NCBI GenBank assembly: GCA_017562135.1
Contig: QEYB01000801.1
Span: 248,001-312,000, forward strand
Direction of reading: 5' to 3'
DNA: 64,000 bases
From: Dipylidium caninum
Taxonomy: Eukaryota; Platyhelminthes; Cestoda; Cyclophyllidea; Dipylidiidae
This document shows positions 1 to 13,600 of the stretch, piece by piece (position 1 is the first letter of the stretch; every line of letters begins with the position of its first letter). The notes beneath the pieces are model-generated. The model saw only the letters and a program-made list of their open reading frames with translations, ran no database searches and had not been told where the DNA came from. Both the position numbers and the translations under genes were made by a program.

Positions 1-3000
1 CGTGATCATTAAATTGGATGATACGTAGGGAAGTCTGCGACGTTCGAGGTTATCTGTGTGTTGAACAGTTGTAGTTCGACCGAGAGCTGACTAGAGGCAT
101 CAGTTGTCGTCCCAATCTTTATAATAAATCGAGCAATTTGATGACAAGAGGATCCATAAATGCGCATATTTATGGAATAGGATGCAATATATCAAGCGTG
201 ATATGGTGCAACTAGTATAAATATGCTAATTGTAGGTTCCAAATGCAAAAAGCGTAAAGTACCGCAGATAAGTTATTTGCAGTAGCAAATTGCCTGGCGC
301 TTGTTTTAGTCTTCGTTTGATTGCATGGGGTTGCTCGTCTCCCGTGCATCGAAATTGTGGATGCTGCGTTACGGGTCAAAATCCAGAATTATATGATCCG
401 GTTAATAAGATTTTGCGATTTGCTTAGACGCTGGCAGATGATACGATGGAACTTAATTGATCAACATGTTGGTAAGAAGATTTCTGGTAAACACAGTTTA
501 TTATAGTAAGTTGCACTTACAAAAATAGCGAGACGTGCATCATCCACCAACTCAAATGCCTTTGGAGCTTAAAAATGATGTACAATATAGGTAGCTGGAA
601 TGGAAACAAAGGGCAGCCTAATGTTGTTCTTTTTACATAGAATTTGTTGGATGTGTTTGTATAGATAATTCGTTAAGCCCCTGGCCTTCAGCGGCTAATT
701 GAATCGGTCTTGGGTTCGTCGTTTCGGCACGCGGCGGTGATGTCGGCGTGGACGTTTACGGTATTTGGACTGGGTGCGTCGCAAATGGGGCTCTTTTACG
801 CCATGCAAGCAAATATTGCTGCTCATTTTTTATTGTTATTTTATATAACTGGCAGCACTTGGAAAATGCCACTTGAGACCACGATCGGCTTTTACCTACA
901 ATACCTTTCTGGGAAAATATTAGCGACTGTGGTGTTAGAAACAAGTTTATCACATAAAGGGGAACATATCACGTCTAAACGACACATGAGTGGGCCATTA
1001 TGCAGTGTCATTGACGCTGTCCTCATGCCTATCGCCCTCATGCTTAATCGTAAGGATGACATTGCGACGTTCATATCAAATTCTTATCACTGACCATTAT
1101 CCCCTCCACTTATATTCAGTTTTAAGTTTAAGAATCATGACTCAGTCATAATAACGTTAAGCCTGGGAAACAAGAACGTTATTTCTGACAACATAAACTC
1201 ACTCAAGCATTTTCTGCTTGTTTTTTGGCCTCAGTATTTTCTTTGAGATCAAATAAATAACCAAAACCGAATAGAGATATCGCAAGCACAGGAACATGGC
1301 TGGGCTCCCATTTTTCGTCTAAATTACGTTTGTTTTTTGCGACATGATTTGCAACCACATATTTTGTCTTAATTCTTTCTGGGTTCGAACCCATATTTTA
1401 CTTATTGTAAGTATATATGACTTATAAAATATGTGAAATATATTGTAAGTGTTGAATATAGTTCATAAAAGAGCCCTATATTTCTCACTTTAGGCAGAGA
1501 TATTTGCCTCTTGTAGACCTTGACGCCGTATTTTTAAATGGAATTTCTCCCATTTTTAGACATTGGATGAGGTACAGAGTAGTTCACTCCAGATAAGTAA
1601 TCTCTAGGAGGGGGTGCACCTCAAGCACCTTAAGTACTATAGTTTCCAGCCAAAACCTTATCAGTTCCCATTAATTTGGTCCTGGTTGTTTACTAATAGT
1701 CAATTTGATTCATTCGAGTCCATATGAAGAAGTACGTGAAATAAAACTTAGAATCATCAATAACATCGAATGACGTGAGTGTTAATAACTCACGTGGAAG
1801 CCGAAAGGCTATGTAGACGCAAATCAAACATCGTAACGGTATGAATCATCGTACGGAAATTAGCAGTACGGGAAACCTCCCTATGACGGTGTCCCGAAGT
1901 CTTCGCTGCGTCGCACACATCATCAAAAGCAAAACGCGAGTAACCTTCCGACTTGGCAGATTGATTAGTTAAAATACACGAAAGCCTTCTTACCGGGGGA
2001 CACCAGAATAAACTAGTGTTCGTATAAAAAAGGATAGGTCTTAAATTACCGCGCAATACACACCGGTTATATGTATACGACTAGAGCGTGGAGAAATATG
2101 CGGTTGGATTTAGACCTGTTCCCTTTGTGATAACGCTTTAATCAAAGTTGGTAGGTGCTTGTTTCGGGTCAAAAGCGCCTCTGGTCGTTGTAATACTATT
2201 CGATAAAGTTTGTGGATGTGAAAAGGAGGAATGGTAAACAAATAAGTTTTCCATTACGCCAGTCTTTCCTTTGACTGATTGTCTTAAACACCGTAGATTA
2301 CTTGCTCCAAACATTCATGGAGGATGCACCATTTTGTCCTCTCATTGGGCGGATTTTTATCCAGTGAGACTTTAATAACTTCAAACTGAACTTTTCCCTC
2401 CCATGGTCTTTAATCTGTCTCTCGTGTCTATTACGTGTTTTAGTTGGGATATAGTTATAGGGCTTCCAGATAGTACTTCTTAATCACTCCTTCCTTGGGG
2501 ATTTATCGCAACAACATAGAAATCCGCCAAATCCTCGAGTAACGGAAAATATGCGACTCTGACTTCCATTGTGACCACAATATTTTGACTAGCGCATTAA
2601 ATCTTTTTCACCACAATGGGAAGAGGAGAGTTCTGAGTCAATCAACTTTCTCTCTAGGTTACTGTTTATACGATTCGTGGAATTTTGGAGATAGGACGTT
2701 TTTTAATCATTTTATCCTCTGTCATGACTTCATGTGACCACGCCTCCTGCCATTACCACTTGTAGTAGTGTTCCCTTATAAGTTGAAAAGCAGCAACTGG
2801 CCAAAAGAAGCATCTCAACATACTTGTAAATGGGGGGATAAATTACAAGGTATAAGGTAAAAACTTTGATGCTGTTTGCCCTTCACAAATATATGTCTTC
2901 TGCCTGAACTTCCAGTCTTAAAGGTGTTGTAGTTGAAATAAGACTTATGATATTTATCAGAGTCAGAACCCCCGGTTATCTCGTCGGATTATATTACATA

Positions 3001-6000
3001 TGATTCGTCACTTTTGGGCGAAGATCGACTGTTATCAACGAAGAAACCTACTCAAAGGCATAGTCAACTTCTCCCTCCTTCCCCTTTTACAAGTGTTGTC
3101 TTTCATTTATATCATCAATTTGCAGTTTTATACCCGGGCCTGCGTCTCCATGACGAATTTGAACGGTCTGCCTATTATCTATCTATTTATTCATATCGAT
3201 TTTAACTTAATCTTACCCTTCCTTGCTCCTACAATCAAGAGTGGCATTGATTTACCCTTTTACGACGTTTTGTATGAATCCACTCAACCTTAATTTTCTC
3301 TCTAAATTTTGTCCACTTTCGACATACACCATGCAATCGTGAGAAAGTTTCTACATTGTCCTTCTTCGTCCAATACCTAGTTGTACGATAGGAAGTTGGC
3401 CATTTTTTTGGTTAGATTTTTTTTTGACTTTGACATCTTTTACCTGTCTCGAGTGGCACTCTACCCTAACCTTGACAATCGGGATTAGTCACGAAGACTG
3501 TTCGGACACACACCTATTGGGAAAATGGACTGGCATCCGGGAGACTTGTGGAGATTATTTCGTATACTTCTTCGCATGCATTTCTTTTTTCCCACTAATC
3601 GTGCCAAAATGCTGGACCAACAACTTGTCCATGTACTTCTGCCTCCAGCAAACCCCAGATCTGTATAGACAAATTACCTAATTTTACGTTCATTCTTATA
3701 ATTTTTCTGATAAATAATCGGACCCAATGGGAGTGGAGATAACACGAATATCGAACCCCATAAATTATCTAACTTACCTTTCCCCTCTTTCCCTGGTAAG
3801 CTTGCTAGATTTCGTCTTTTATATCTCTGAAACGTTCACCTGTGCTAAGAAAACTAAAAATTGCAAACTTTGGATTTTCATTCCTGGCCGCCATATATTT
3901 TTATTTGAATAATTGGATTTCAGAGGTATGGCTTATTACCTAATGTTCGTTGGCGGGGAACTAGGCATGAGTCGTGTGTATAGGTCAAGGTGGACGGCAG
4001 AAGGCTGAAATGGTCAAGATGCTCCTTAGGCAGACATTTTTTAATTCTGACTTCGAACACTATGAAAAAAGCAAGCTTTAAGTCGCGCCACCAAACAGCA
4101 TAAGGAACTGTGCTTCGGTGGTTTAGGGTCACAAGGATGGTGCAGATGCCACATAGGAAAAGGAAATGTCATTTGATTATGTGGGTGCATCTGGTTGGCA
4201 CAAATTGACTATAGTCTCAAAAATTAGGTTTATTAAATAACTTCATTATTCTTCCGACTTGTTTTGCCTTTTTAAAAAGTTTTTCCATTTGCGTCACGAT
4301 TTTTCATGTAGAGTTATCTTAGCTTCGGATTCGGAATCTCCCATTGAGGCCGCATTCCTCCCCTCACTGTTTACTCGCAAGTCGAGTTTACTTTTTCGTA
4401 GGTGCTCGCTAAGTTCTTCACAATGTGATGCCTACAATTAACATATCGTAAATTCTGAGTAGTCATGCGGTCCGTCAAGCTGTACTCATGAACCAAACAG
4501 TATACTTGTAATGACAAGTACAATCTACTCTTTCATATAACCCCCTTTCCCTATGCTTCCAAAGTTAGTGGTCATTAAGTACGCAATCATCACTTATTTG
4601 GCAATCCATACTTTCTCGTTTAGTAGTCCAGATTTTCTTTCTATGATAGCGATTGGTTATTAAGTTTTCCTAGGTGTCTCCAGTGCCGGTTTTGCTGCCT
4701 AGTGAAATCGTTCAATTATTCGCAGATTCACTAGATCCTCCAGAGTTTTGGTCGACGTAGGAATTCCGGTTCTTGTGGAAATTTGACTTCATTCCCTAAC
4801 AAAGCATTCAGACAACTGCACACTTTCCCATATATGTGGGTATCTCGTGGACCCTACGTTGAGGGTTTTTTTCTTTTTTAATATCATTAAAATTGAATTT
4901 CCTTGTTGTCCTAACTACTAAGGCTACATGTGTGTCAGCCGACAAGTGTATGCTTTTATTTGGTTCATACAGCCGCTTGTTCACATCTCACTCTAAACTC
5001 GGCCCCGATGTGTGTGCTTTCTTTGGGAAAAGATAGTTTTATTGTTGGCTAATCATGGGGGAGACTGCTTTGGCAAACACTTTATACGGTAGAGCAGATG
5101 ATATAAATCCTCTTACTATCTTTCTAAATGAAGGTGTAGTCGAGGCGATTAGTTAATAACGCATTATGGGAATCCGAATTTCTGGTAGCGGCATGGTACG
5201 TATTCTAGGCACTTGCGCCAGTTGCATGTCTGCCACACGAGCGCGAACAAAGACATTCCCAGTTCCCGTTGGTTGTCGCGTCAGACTGCTAAGAGTTTGT
5301 CTAGGTCACAACAGTGCACAGGAATTTTCGGTAAAAATCTTGTCTTCTTCTTTTAATCCACCGTCCACCGAAAATATAGCTTCTTTTGGACCGGAAAAGC
5401 CTTTACTATGTAGTCATCTGGTTCAAATTCTTATATTTACTTATAAATTACTGATCTTCCCTTCCCATCCGTTAATATCGAAATAGCCTAATAATATCCC
5501 GTCCGCAAATTAGTTTGCTACAATGAAGAGGCTCTCGTAAAATGCAATCGGTCGGACCCAAAGTCAAAAGGCATACAGTTATTTTTGGTATTGTTGGAAG
5601 ACAGGGTTGAAGTGTGTACAAAAGTTGGTGACTTATTCGATGCACTGTATCATTATTGGCCACTTAGGATGCCTCTTCTGGTGGTCTTTTTAGTCGTGAG
5701 CCCTAGACATTTGATTGCCCCCCCTTTCAATGCTGCATTTGCATCTATTTAAAAATCCCTCTCTTATTTTTCATGAGTCAGTCATTTAGTCATGCGACTG
5801 ACTTCCCTTGCGCCATTCACTTAAATCCTTTCCTTCTATCCCCTCCTCGTTTTATAATGGAAAGGTTTAATCATAGTATGAAACTGGCCATTTTATGACA
5901 TTTTTAACGGCATTTTTTATCTCCTTCCCTCGGATATTGGGCGGAACTTCTCACTTTGTGGTACTTATCCTGAGTTCTCTGTCAGAATAAACTCCTTGAA

Positions 6001-7640
6001 TTTTAGGCAGTCTTACCTTTGTCAGATGTTTCACCGATATTTTCGAGGTGTAGCACTCAATTGTCAATTACTGTTTATTATGTAGCGATAAATTTGGGAT
6101 TGAGAAGGACAAGAAAAAGCCAACGGTGATAACATTTCGTTGCTCTTGGGCAATTAAAACCATCTAAATTGTTTCCTTAACTGTCAGTGTCAAAAGTAGA
6201 ATAGTTCAACGGAGTTTGCCTTCACAGTTCCCATTTTGACCACGCAATTAGTCACTTCAGCTTTCTACTTCACTTGTCACTCCGCTTGTTTCAATTTTCC
6301 GGACCCACGCCGTAAGCTTTTAACCAGTGACCCTAAGGTGTTCTGTGAGTTGTCAGAGGACCGCTCCTCCTCTGTGAAAATTGTAAACGAATTTACATTA
6401 GCGGCATAGTAACTCACATTCCTTTACATCAAATTCCCCCTATTTTCGCTCCTTCAACTGACTCATTCTGGCATGGTGTGGAGACGGGAAAAAGGATTGA
6501 CGATAATTTATTTTTCAAGTCATGCTGACATTGTGTTCATGCACGAAAGGGGGCTCCTTGTTAATGGATAGTATGAACCTCCTTTTAAAGCATATGTACA
6601 CGACGACATATCACATGGTCAGTCAATCACAGTATTTAGACCATAAAAACTTTTTTGCCGTGAAAATTCCACAGAAACCTCTGGAAGAAAGACTTAGGCG
6701 TAGGCTATGGTATGAAAGTGAGGAGATGATTTCGGGAATCTCCTTACCTTGTCTCCAACAAATTGTATTTCTCCCATCAACCCCTGACTAAACTCACCTT
6801 AGGGAAAAGGTTGCACGAGTGAACATTGTCGCAGGAGCTTCAGAAATTGCCTTTTCACTGGAAAAATCACGTGTATACTTGCTTGTATTTGCGTTTGTCG
6901 TCACTGGAACGGATTTTCTCTTTGGTCTAATTGGAAGGGGTTAGGTTATTCGGTAAATAGAGGTAGTTGGATATTCATAGAAATGATAACTACCACGGTC
7001 GGGATAGTGATAAGTGGAAAAGTGAATCGCCAACAAGACATATGAAATGTTGTCAAACCTGAGGGAAGCGCAATATCCGGGTTTGCTTTTAACGTTGTTG
7101 ACTGCTGCATAGGTCCAACTTCAGCAGCAGTCCTTTCTATTCCCCTGATAACCATCTCATAACCGAAAATGACACCCCTAATGAATTATGTGTTCCACAC
7201 AACACTGACATAGAAGTAGTTGGCTTTCGAGAACTACAGAAGTTAAACTTTTTCACACAAATTCTTTAACGGGAAAATGTGAAGCAAGTGGCCGTGTTTG
7301 TTGGTCTTGGGGTCTTTTTAAAGACGGGTAAGTGGCAAAGGGTGTCCTTTTCCATGCTAATATCCTCAAGAATTTTTTCCAATGCAGGCAAAGCGGAAAT
7401 TAGGGTATCTCCGTTAAATGTCACCATAAGCACTTCGCTGCTCGTATCTCTGCAATCGTGTATAACACTATAACAGAACCATTGGCTTGATGATTCAGCT
7501 CTGAGCTGATGCCGCGATAAACTTTTATGAGATCCACATTGGTCGTCTAACTAAATTAAATTTGACTCACGATCCTTTTGAATTCACGGTTTATCTCATC
7601 TCAACGTCGCGACCACCAGTATGTATGGGGTTAGCTGATC
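1..7640. other. no supported gene (upstream/intergenic or long 5' intron)
   Basis: I see no chain of phase-compatible exons and no family motif on either strand. The longest open frame (710-1093, +) has no recognisable domain and no clear splice context. The stretch could hold the first exon(s) and promoter of the C-type lectin receptor that begins around 7.66 kb, but nothing in the sequence places them. Confidence 0.5.
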
Positions 7641-7661
7641 AGAACTTTGAGTGAAATTTCC

Positions 7662-10600
7662 ATGAAACCATTACATAATACAAGTGTCAACTGCCAAATT
7701 ATTATCAAAGCAAATTCATCATTATTGAGTAATTTTTCGCGGAAATGGAATCCTGCTGCGTGTCTATATCCTCACTTCATCATCTCTTATCCATTATTTG
7801 GCTGTGTGGACGAGTTCGGATTTGGTTTATATGTTCCTCGTTTAGCATTTTTAGTCCTCTCGGGAACAGTAAAGTCCAAAGAATGTCCGGATGGATTTTT
7901 CCGCATTTCCAGTTCCTGCTACTTTGTAAGTTATATTTCTATCCATCTAACAACAATCATTGAGAAACTCCTATGACCGCATAAAGTTGCTTTTATCTTC
8001 ATCTAATTTAATAGACACCGAAGTGTGGTACGCCTAGTTTAGCAAATTTTTAACTCCGTTGCAGCCTGAAGTTAATTGCATATACACTTGGGGAATACTA
8101 CCGTTTCCTGAGTTTGTTGGCATGGTAATCACAGCAGTTTTCGAACATCTGGAAAATTATCACTTCTACATTCAAAGGTCTGAATCCCTGCTACTTTAAT
8201 CCTTATTAGCGAGGTATATGCTTACATTGAATATCCTTTGATGACCTTCCGGAAGTTAGCGGGCGAAGTTCACGTGTGGATGCAATATTCATATTCCTCT
8301 CCCTTTCAACGGTTATTCATCTGACCTTGGCTGTTAAACATCTACACACCGTATTCAACAGTTGAAGGGTCTCAAGTAAAAAGACACCCATTTCAGATTA
8401 CAATGAGTCCCAAATCAGGTTGTAAAACTTAAGTCAACGAGAATCCAATTGAGGACAATCTAATTTAAGTCGGATGAGGAGGTGATCTGTGAGGTAGCCG
8501 CAGAGGAACTGGGCTACATATTATTCGGCCATTAAGCTAACTTTCGTTAATCAACCGCGTCTGTGGGATGTACTAGATCAACTCGTAAGGGAGAATCGTC
8601 TGAAAGCAAGTGAAATTATGAGTGCGCAGAAGGCTTAATGGGCTGTCTGTGTGAGTTTTTGAGTGATATAGCTTGAAATTATAGTGATATTCAGATTTCG
8701 TAGCGGCTAAAAGGCTTTTAGAGGTTTGACTGCTCATGTGAATGTCCTTTCACCGCAATTCGGTGAACAAGTTTATATGAAGGCTAGAGAGAAGAAAATT
8801 GACGAAGTGAGCAGTTCCGTTTGATAACACTGAAGTTACTTAGGTCCGCTCACCTGTCGGTCATGGTTTTGCTTAAGTAGGCTGAGAATGGTGCTTTGCG
8901 TGTTGATTTCTTTGCGCCTCTCTCATTCTAACTACATGGTGAGGGGAAGCTTCGAGAGAGAGAGAGAGTCCAGGTGAAAACGTAGCTTGAACTACCTTGT
9001 GCTCTCTGTCAGCCAACCGAGACGTCAGCGGTGACAGCAGGACCTGGTCATTTCTTGAGGTGGCAAGATTTTGCAAATTTCAGAAGTGGATTATGTTTTC
9101 TTTCGGCCACTGAGGATGGGCGAAATAGGCGGTATAACTTTTGTACCCATTGGTGCTATTTGTTAAACGATAGATCATCTCTTACCAGGGATATTTAAAC
9201 CCGATTCCTTTGTTTTTCTAGGCATTCTCTATTTCCTCTAAGTCTGGCACCGCTAATATTTGACTACCATCGGTGTGTGAACAAATCATGCCTCTGAAAC
9301 CATGTGAAATTCAAGTATGACACTGTCCGTCCAAATTTAGGGGTAATTCGAGCCCACTAGATTTCGGGAAGGAAGCGTATTTCCGAGAAATTAGATGACG
9401 ACATGCCACATATAAATGTCAATGTGATGGCATTAACAGCACCCTCTTGTCATCGTTTGGGGGTTAAACTAGTAGCATACAGAGCAATATTTAAAATTTT
9501 CGAACGAAATTTTTGCCTTTTTTATTTTTAGATCTACAATGGCACGGCAGAATTATTCTCATGGAATGAAGCACGTCAACAGTGTAAGAATTTGGATCCA
9601 AATGCGGATCTTCTAGAAATTCACGACCAAGCTACCCAAGGTTAGAAATTGTCACTAACGAATTGTAGTTTTAGTAACATCACAAAATTAAATTGAAAAC
9701 TGTATTATTTAAACCCTCATTATTGCATACTTCACTGCAGCACATATAGAATGTACTCCTTCAAAGATAGGCGAGGCCGGTTCGCCAAAATATAACGACA
9801 GGGGAAGACAACTTAACGTTTTTTATTCATATCAGTATACATTTTGCCCTCCCTTTGCCGTTTATCCACGACAGTGAAGCTAACAAATATGGCCGCAACA
9901 GTTGTCTTCAGAATAACGGCACATTCCTCCGAAAGAAGTTTTGCAATGAAGCTGGCTGCCGTAAATGAGGCATTTTGTGCTAAGATGGTGCTTTTCATCA
10001 TTGTGAAAGGCAAATGTTTTTGAGGTTAATCATATCTAATGTGCTCGATGAGTAGTCTTGCATAAGAAAATATGGACTTCACATATGTTGATACCGTTAT
10101 CAGTGCTCTTCAACCTGCTATTGGACACGTAGAGGGAGAAAATAATATACTTCTCAAGCTTTATCTCCCTTTCAAAATTAAATAATTTCCGGAAAACTCT
10201 TAAGGGGGGCCTGAAGCTATCGGCTCAAAGTGCACCAAAAGGCCACGAAATCGAGATTCCATTTTGCCCCATCGAGGCAATTAGGAAAGGGATGTTCCTC
10301 CACACTGCCTGTTGGCACTACAACGACAAAACACTTCTGTATAATTGTCCAGCGACCATTTTTTACGTACTCAAATGATTCCTACTTTTCTTGTGCACCG
10401 TATTCACCATTCCAAGGTGGGGTTTGAGCCGTTTTCCGAATCTTACTGACATTGTTCATGCAAGGTATTTTTTTTCCTTTTTTATTCAACCCAATTATTC
10501 AGTAAATTCGGTAGTGTGAAGACGCTGGCCTCCCTAGTTGTAGATACCCATAATGGTAACTTGACATGTTAGGTTGTTGTCGTGGAGGCATTCATCATAA

Positions 10601-13600
10601 ACATTACTGAAGTAACCTGGACAGATAAATGAGTTTTGTTCGGACAAAGTCGAGGTTTCCGATGAACGCAATCCCTTGCAAAATTGGCATGCCACCCTGT
10701 AGTGCTGATGCGCACATTTACCTTAGGAGTCCCATATGATTACTGGAGAAGCTGTTACTAGCCCCTGGGCAAGAAGTGTCTCGCTTTGGTCAACCCAGAC
10801 ACCGTTAATCAGGGTGCTGGTGGGCAAGTTGACAGACAGACAGGAAACAAACGTGTGTCTGCGCCATTGTCACAGCCAGTAATTGGATAATTAGCCAGTC
10901 ATTATGTCGACGAGGGCTAAATGGAGGTGTTAAACGCCAGTGTAATCCCACCAAAATGGGAGTCCTTGCACGCATCTTCAAGCCCACTTGGTAAAATAAA
11001 TTCAGGCCATGGGAGGCAGATTCAACAGTACTGACCGGTGTAACAGCCAATGTCAAACGCGTTTCGGAGATGAGAGGCAGAAGTTGGTGTAGCGCATAAG
11101 TAAGAGAAGACAATTTTTTGATACCGAAGCTTCATTTGACTTAAACATGTTGATATAACTTAGCTTACTGAGCCTTCGCTTGTACTGTGAGAGTTTCGCC
11201 AATGGAGCGCATCTCGAGTCTATGGTAACACTTCGTGTTCACTATTACCTGGAAAACTCCCGCGTTTACCATTTCTTTGTGTTTACAAAGTGTCATCGTT
11301 CTCTGACGTTTCATTTGTTACGGGTGAGATTGCGATTTGCTGTTGACCTAAGGTATAGAGGGCAAGGGAGGAAAGGAGGATTACGTGTGACTATCTCAAG
11401 CTGTGATTTAATAGACTTTAAGCTGGTTACCAAACATTTATAAATGGCTGCTTCACTTATTGCTGGGAGGTTTAAAAAGCTAAACATCTCTAACAGAACT
11501 AAAGTAACGCAAAGATATGAACACAACACTAGTTGTGCCTGGGGAACACCACTATGTGGGTGAATCCCTTGCTAATGGATTATCCAGCGCATAATAGACG
11601 CTGATTGTTGCACCTGGAAAGTTGGCTGTTTGCGTTCCAATCACAGTGGACATTAAGGGCACTCAATGTACTTACTGAGATCCCAATTTACGTGGTTGGC
11701 CAAAGAGGGGAGAGTTCGCCACCTCCAGTGTCTTCCATCAAATAACCCACGCTTTTTGGCCCGTGCTCTTTTTTTGTTACGAAGGAGGGACGAATTTCCC
11801 ATGACCTATTCTGCTTTTAATTTTACAGGAAGACAAGCATGCCAGGGAAATTCAATTGCTGTGCTGTAAACATGGGGGGTAATGTCATAGTTAGGGCATG
11901 GGCAAATCAATCACTCATACCCACCTCTTTTGCAATACTCGAAAACGTTTTTTTTTACCTTTTCATCAATCACTTGCGATGCCTTGCCTTAAATGCTTTT
12001 GATCATGCGTGGTACTGACGCGACATCGCGGACTGTCCCTTATTCTCGTATTGGAATGCACACATCACATGTTTTGGGGTGTTCTCCAAGCTCTAACACA
12101 AAAGGACTGAGTACAGAGGCGGAGGAATGTAAAACTGCTGTTCTCACAGCCTAATTTTACAATCCTCAGATGGAGGTAACCGTTCTTTCGGATACGATGC
12201 GAGCTGCATGTCATTCTGGGACACGATTAATCACATTAGTTTTAATTTCTTTCCTTCCTCTTGCCTTCAAATTTTTTACCAAAATGCTGACAGACAGTGG
12301 TCCTAAATTCCAGGATGTTTATACTTCGCTCCTCTGGGGTAGGTATAAGTGTAGTGTAATTTTTTAACTTATAAACGATTGTCACGCGAACATGATATTT
12401 TGGGCATAGGGGGTAAGATCGTAGTCACTAACCACTAGAAGATGAAGTGGTTTCAAATTGTCCAATTTGATCTGAGCAGAGCTGGACCCTCCAGGCTTGT
12501 TTGTCTTCCTCTCTACTCCAATGTTGTCCCTTTGCCTAATAAAATAAAAATTTGGCCATCAGTTTCACAGTTGTTCTTGGCCCACTACCTCTAATTAGCA
12601 GGGCATAATGTTCTTCAAATCTCTTGGATTCCTTCTTCTGATGGTCCCACTTTCTTCCTTCAGATGCTCTCAACGTTGTGATATCCCTCATTTCTTGGCC
12701 GGTTTGGATTGGACTTTCCAGTGATTCGACCTCCGTAGTGGACGATTCCTCCTACAGGTGGATCTCAGAAAGAACTGACACATACTCCAATTGGGCCTCC
12801 ACTGCATTCGACACGACTGAGGTGGGAATTACTTTTTAAAGAAAACTTAGTAGGACCAGAGGTTTTGAGGGAATATCTAATTAATTAGTCCTATGAGCTC
12901 CTTTTGGGTGCATGGATGGCTTTAACCACAAAACGGCGTGACTATTCCTCCATGAGGGTTTGAAAGACTAAGTAGCATTGCTTCAAACTGAAACACTTTT
13001 TGCCAGTACCGTCATTTAGACGCTTGACGTATCTAGAATTGATAACGCTGTTGACATTTGGTTTGACTATCCCTTTAGGTATCAACTTTTCTTGGTCTTT
13101 TCTACGTGAAATCTTCATGAAAACGGACCTTTCTAGTGAAACGATAGTTTTTATTAAATCTTGCACAAGTTTGGTCGACGAAGAAATAGTCATAGGTAAC
13201 GGAAGTGATATTCTGGGAAACTCCTCGTGTGATATTAAACCTTGCGATTATCGGCCAAGTAAATGAAGTAGTTAAAATTCCCCATTCCACTTCGTTACAT
13301 TTCAGTTTACATAATCGATGTTTTTTTGTATTCCAAAAAACAAAGTACACAAAATACAAAAGAGAAAAAGACTATTAACTCTAGTGACAACCCTTTATAG
13401 TGGGTTTTATTCACTCTCACGTCATTGAAGAAGTGGCGCAGGGTGAATAGAATGATTGAGTGTTTTCGTCTCTTTTCTAATCGAACTATCAGACAGATTC
13501 AACTTATCAAGAAAGTGATTAAGTCGGGAACGACTGTATCATTCATTGCCGAGGATCGTCGAATCTAAATCGTCATTGTTAGCTTTTTTAGAGGAAGAAA

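Noticed and set aside
710..1093. 127-residue open frame on +
   Set aside because: Some hydrophobic stretches but no recognised family, no convincing acceptor or donor and no neighbouring exons; left uncalled.
10805..11113. 102-residue open frame on the - strand
   Set aside because: Inside the second receptor intron, no domain recognised. It could be part of a dispersed repeat but no second copy is seen in this window.
13000..13359. Overlapping open frames on both strands in a receptor intron
   Set aside because: No motif; typical chance frames in AT-rich intron DNA. A possible transposase HTH at 13.45-13.56 kb was too weak to call.
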